Shown: piece by piece, positions 5,486-8,195 of the stretch
Layout: each line of letters begins with the position of its first letter
Numbering within the stretch: position 1 is the first letter of the stretch
Made by a program: the position numbers and the translations under genes
NCBI GenBank assembly: GCA_016780695.1
Contig: JADHLK010000061.1
Span: forward strand, 1-8,195
Reading direction: 5' to 3'
DNA: 8,195 nucleotides
DNA from: Alphaproteobacteria bacterium
GTDB lineage: Bacteria > Pseudomonadota > Alphaproteobacteria > Puniceispirillales > Puniceispirillaceae
The notes under the pieces: generated by a model
Seen by the model: the letters and a program-made list of their open reading frames with translations, nothing else
What the model was told of the DNA's origin: nothing
Databases searched by the model: none

Positions 5486-6685
5486 CTAGTAGGTCTCTAC
5501 ATGATAGCGGCCTTCATCGCGCAGGCGATCGCGCAATTCAGGCCAATTCATGCCGGCCTCCCCGGCGATTTCTGCAAAGGCTTCATGCACCCCGTCTTCC
5601 ATCTCTTTCAGCCCGCAAATATAGACATTGAGCTGTGGGTCAGCCAGCCAGCCGGTCAGAAATGCGCTCTCTTCCCGCATCCGATCCTGAACCCAGGCCT
5701 TGGGCTGGTCTGCCACCCGGCTAAAAGCATAGAATTTGGCCATGAAATCTTCACTGACTTTGCCAAGCGGCCCGAAATAGGGCAGCTCTTCCGGGCTGCG
5801 CGCCCCAAAGAACAGGGCCATTTGCCCGGTGCGTTCAGGCTGCGTGCGCTGGCGGCGCATGGTAAAGCCGCGAAACGGAGCGGCCCCGGTGCCGGTGCAA
5901 ATCATCAACAGCTTTTCCGCCGGGTCTTCCGGCATCAGGAAAGTGGCCCCGAACGGGCCGGTCAGCTGCACCTCACTGCCGATTTCCAGATCACACAGAT
6001 AGTTTGAACACAGCCCCTCCGGCTCACGCTTGACAGTCAGGGCAAAATTATTGCTGTTCTGTTTTTCCCCATCACGCGGGCTGGAAATAGAATAGAGGCT
6101 CGGCAGATGCGGCTTTCTGGCAGCATCAGTTCCGGGCGGCAGGATACCGACCGACTGGCCTTCCAGAACTGGCAGGCGTTGCTCACCCATATCCAGAATA
6201 ATATGCCGGATATCGGAGCTGGCTGTCTCTGCGGTGAGGCGGAAATTGCCCTGCACCCGCGCTAGGGCCGGCTTGCCCAGATTAAAAAGATTGATCGAGG
6301 GTTTGGCCGCCGAGGCCGGGGCCTTTGACTTACCGCCCGCCCCTTGATGCGCCTCGGTCAGCAATTGGGCCACACTGTCATCCAGCGCCTCAAGGCTGGT
6401 TTCTGCAGAGTCTCCTTTGGTCTCGTCAAAACTTTCCTGTTCCGGCAAATCCATCCAGCTATACTGATCTTCCAGCGAATAGGGCGTGCTCACCACGCGC
6501 CATTCATCAATCGAACCGGTCGGGCAGGGGGCGATACAATCCATGCAGAAATTGCATTTCTCAGCATCCACGACAACATTATTGTCATCATGCTCTATCG
6601 CCCCGACCGGACAAGTCATCTCACAGGTATAGCATCGGATACAGATTTCTGGATCAATCAGATGCTGCTTGACAGGTGCGTTCAT
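5486..6685 (-). CDS. boxA: Benzoyl-CoA 2,3-epoxidase reductase component BoxA
   Basis: Passes electrons from NADPH through FAD and two iron-sulfur clusters to BoxB. The 399 residues start with a 2[4Fe-4S] ferredoxin domain: C15, C18, C21, C25 and C44, C47, C50, C54. A linker of about 75 residues (66-140), acidic then Ala/Lys-rich, follows, then a ferredoxin-NADP reductase module: FAD region around LYSISSPR (197-204), SNYLCDL (227-233), GPFGATFLMP (243-252), NADP region MICTGTGAAPFRG (261-273), FFGARSPEELPYF (292-304), YICGLKEME (355-363), and the C-terminal HVETY typical of this reductase group. The FAD motif R-x-Y-S lacks its Arg: residue 196 is Ser (AGC). The MNAP N-terminus is as in known BoxA, which supports the start although the ribosome site is poor (AAAGG at 6688-6692, only 2 bases away). 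It lies 56 bases after boxB and 26 before boxR. Confidence 0.95.
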   Translation of the reverse strand: MNAPVKQHLIDPEICIRCYTCEMTCPVGAIEHDDNNVVVDAEKCNFCMDCIAPCPTGSIDEWRVVSTPYSLEDQYSWMDLPEQESFDETKGDSAETSLEALDDSVAQLLTEAHQGAGGKSKAPASAAKPSINLFNLGKPALARVQGNFRLTAETASSDIRHIILDMGEQRLPVLEGQSVGILPPGTDAARKPHLPSLYSISSPRDGEKQNSNNFALTVKREPEGLCSNYLCDLEIGSEVQLTGPFGATFLMPEDPAEKLLMICTGTGAAPFRGFTMRRQRTQPERTGQMALFFGARSPEELPYFGPLGKVSEDFMAKFYAFSRVADQPKAWVQDRMREESAFLTGWLADPQLNVYICGLKEMEDGVHEAFAEIAGEAGMNWPELRDRLRDEGRYHVETY

Positions 6686-6741
6686 TGCCTTTGGTCTCTG
6701 CTCAACAGTTAATGTATAACCAGCTTTCTGGACAGGCCAGC

Positions 6742-8190
6742 CTATACATGCAGCTGCACATATTCGAAATCACCCGGCTTGTTATCAATGCCGACTTTCG
6801 GCGCGGCAATCCAGCCCGCATATTGGCCAGGTTCGGTGCAGGGCTTCATCAAGGACTGGATGAAGGCCCCGTCATCTGAAGTAGGCAGCCAGTTATATTT
6901 TTCAGCCTGCCATTGCTCAGCCGAAATGATCAGCCCGTTCGGGGTAATAGGCTGGTCGGCAAACAGGCCAATCTGGCGGTGAAAACCAACATGCGGCAGC
7001 TTCAGCTCAAAGGACACGCCAGCCTTGGCAATTGCCCGGTTCCAACGCGACACGCCGCCGCCGGCATCCCGGCTGTAATCATCGCGCAGCCGCATGTTGA
7101 TAGCGGATAGAGCAGGGACAGCCTTTTCGACAATCTGGCCATCCTCCATCTGCAGGACTGTGTAAGTGTCATTATGCAGCTGATGGTCATCCTCAATGCG
7201 GGTTTCCATATAGCGGCCCTTGATACCGGCATTAAAGGCGTTGGCCGCGTTGGTAGAGACTTCCTGACCGAACAGATCCAGCGACAGCGAATAATGGAGA
7301 TTCAGCTTTTTCTGGATGGTCGGCAGGTCAATCACACCCAGCGCCCGCACTTTTTCAATATCACAGGGATCATCAATGCCAGCCTCTACCATGGCCTGAC
7401 AGGTGCGCTCAATCGTCCGGCCAACACCGGTTTCCCCCACAAACATATGATGGGCTTCCTCGGTCAGCATGAAGCGGCAGGTTCGGGAGAGCGGATCAAA
7501 GCCGGACTGGGCCAGCGATTCCAGCTGCATCTTGCCATCCCGGTCAGTGAAATAGGTGAACATGAAAAAGGACAGCCAGTCGGGCGTTTCCTCATTAAAC
7601 GCGCCCAGCATCCGCGGGGCTTCATCTGAACCGGAGGTGCGCTCCAAAAGGCCGGCAGCTTCCTCGCGCCCATCTGCCCCGAAATATTTTTGCAGCAGAT
7701 AGACCATCGCCCAGAGATGGCGACCTTCCTCAACATTCACCTGAAACAGGTTGCGCATATCATAAAGGGACGGGGCGGTTTTGCCCAAAAAGCGCTGCTG
7801 CTCAACCGAAGCAGGCTCAGTATCACCCTGAATCACGATCAGGCGGCGCAGCAGCGAGCGATATTCCCCCGGCACTTCCTGCCAGACAGGCTCACCCAGA
7901 TGCGTGCCAAACGGAATTGTGCGCCCTTCCACCTGTGGGGCCAGCAAAATACCCCAACGATAATCCGGCATCTTTACATAATCAAACTTGGCCCAGCCCT
8001 TGGGATCAACACTCACCGCCGTGCGCAGATAGACCGGCACATCGGTAAAACCGTCCGGGCCCAGATCATGCCACCATTTAATATAGCCCGGATGCCAGCG
8101 CTCCAGCGCCTTCAGCACCCGCCGATCCCCTGACAGGCCAACATTATTCGGGATAAGGGTATCATAGCTTACATCAATTTGATCGAGCAT
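6742..8190 (-). CDS. boxB: Benzoyl-CoA 2,3-epoxidase oxygenase component BoxB
   Basis: Diiron oxygenase that epoxidises benzoyl-CoA at C2-C3, the first ring-attacking step of the aerobic box pathway, with BoxA as reductase. The protein is 482 residues from the ATG at 8190; known BoxB proteins are about 473-475. The diiron ligands are all present: E125, E155 and H158 (EGRH), D216 (YFTD), E245 and H248 (EEAHH). Each is shifted by exactly 5 from the Azoarcus evansii set E120, E150, H153, D211, E240, H243 (recalled numbering). Other family traits are IPNNVGLS (13-20), PGYIKWW (34-40), DMRNLFQVNVEEGRHLWAM (144-162) and WQAEKYNWLP (427-436). The start is close to the window edge with only five bases upstream, so the ribosome site cannot be seen and a slightly longer N-terminus is possible; the position of IPNN suggests this ATG is right or nearly so. 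It is the first visible gene of the boxBAR run; boxC and the promoter would be to the right, outside. Confidence 0.95.
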   Translation of the reverse strand: MLDQIDVSYDTLIPNNVGLSGDRRVLKALERWHPGYIKWWHDLGPDGFTDVPVYLRTAVSVDPKGWAKFDYVKMPDYRWGILLAPQVEGRTIPFGTHLGEPVWQEVPGEYRSLLRRLIVIQGDTEPASVEQQRFLGKTAPSLYDMRNLFQVNVEEGRHLWAMVYLLQKYFGADGREEAAGLLERTSGSDEAPRMLGAFNEETPDWLSFFMFTYFTDRDGKMQLESLAQSGFDPLSRTCRFMLTEEAHHMFVGETGVGRTIERTCQAMVEAGIDDPCDIEKVRALGVIDLPTIQKKLNLHYSLSLDLFGQEVSTNAANAFNAGIKGRYMETRIEDDHQLHNDTYTVLQMEDGQIVEKAVPALSAINMRLRDDYSRDAGGGVSRWNRAIAKAGVSFELKLPHVGFHRQIGLFADQPITPNGLIISAEQWQAEKYNWLPTSDDGAFIQSLMKPCTEPGQYAGWIAAPKVGIDNKPGDFEYVQLHV

Positions 8191-8195
8191 CTGTC

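Noticed and set aside
6686..6741. 56-base gap between boxB and boxA checked for an internal promoter or terminator
   Set aside because: Only a 4-bp stem and no clear -10/-35 pair were seen; simplest reading is an operon spacer.
6749..6758. Palindrome TGCAGCTGCA with TGCA halves, as in BzdR-type operators
   Set aside because: It lies in the last codons of boxB and not in a promoter; CAGCTG words are common in this window because of CTG and CAG codon use, so chance is likely.
1..8195. Search for CRISPR arrays, tRNA or rRNA genes, insertion sequence ends and direct repeats
   Set aside because: No regularly spaced repeats, no RNA gene and no transposase or terminal inverted repeats were seen; the recurring CAGCTGG/CTGGCCAG words fit codon bias better than a repeat family.

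Overview
The window reads as a piece of a bacterial aerobic aromatic-acid catabolism island. Nearly all of it is coding, with short gaps and operon-like spacing. Codon use is rich in CTG, GCC, GGC and CAG. The gene set (box pathway plus 3-hydroxyacyl-CoA dehydrogenase/enoyl-CoA hydratase fusion and gentisate dioxygenase) is typical of Proteobacteria. I lean towards an alphaproteobacterium, but this rests on general impression and not on a phylogenetic marker.

Right part (about 4572-8190, all minus strand): boxB, boxA and boxR follow one another with gaps of 56 and 26 bases. BoxB is the diiron oxygenase and BoxA the reductase of benzoyl-CoA 2,3-epoxidase. BoxR is the HTH plus shikimate-kinase-like regulator of the same pathway. 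The operon promoter and the expected boxC, boxD and benzoate-CoA ligase genes are not in the window.

Middle (3750-4544, plus strand): a lone PaaG-type enoyl-CoA hydratase/isomerase, convergent with boxR and divergent from the gene to its left. The 79-base divergent gap at 3671-3749 contains a perfect 12-base palindrome.

Left part (1-3670, minus strand): an enoyl-CoA hydratase/3-hydroxyacyl-CoA dehydrogenase fusion with all catalytic residues. It overlaps by ATGA with a flavin monooxygenase of the salicylyl-CoA 5-hydroxylase/2-aminobenzoyl-CoA monooxygenase family. Next comes the first 125 codons of a gentisate 1,2-dioxygenase that runs off the left edge.

How they fit: BoxAB epoxidises benzoyl-CoA. 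After BoxC and BoxD (not seen) the product would be 3,4-dehydroadipyl-CoA. The PaaG-like isomerase and the fusion protein could carry this to 3-oxoadipyl-CoA. The monooxygenase and gentisate dioxygenase form a second branch, in which a hydroxylated (or amino) benzoyl-CoA is hydroxylated to gentisyl-CoA, hydrolysed to gentisate, and ring-cleaved. The pairing of a box operon with a CoA-dependent gentisate branch, using a stand-alone hydroxylase, is the most interesting point here.
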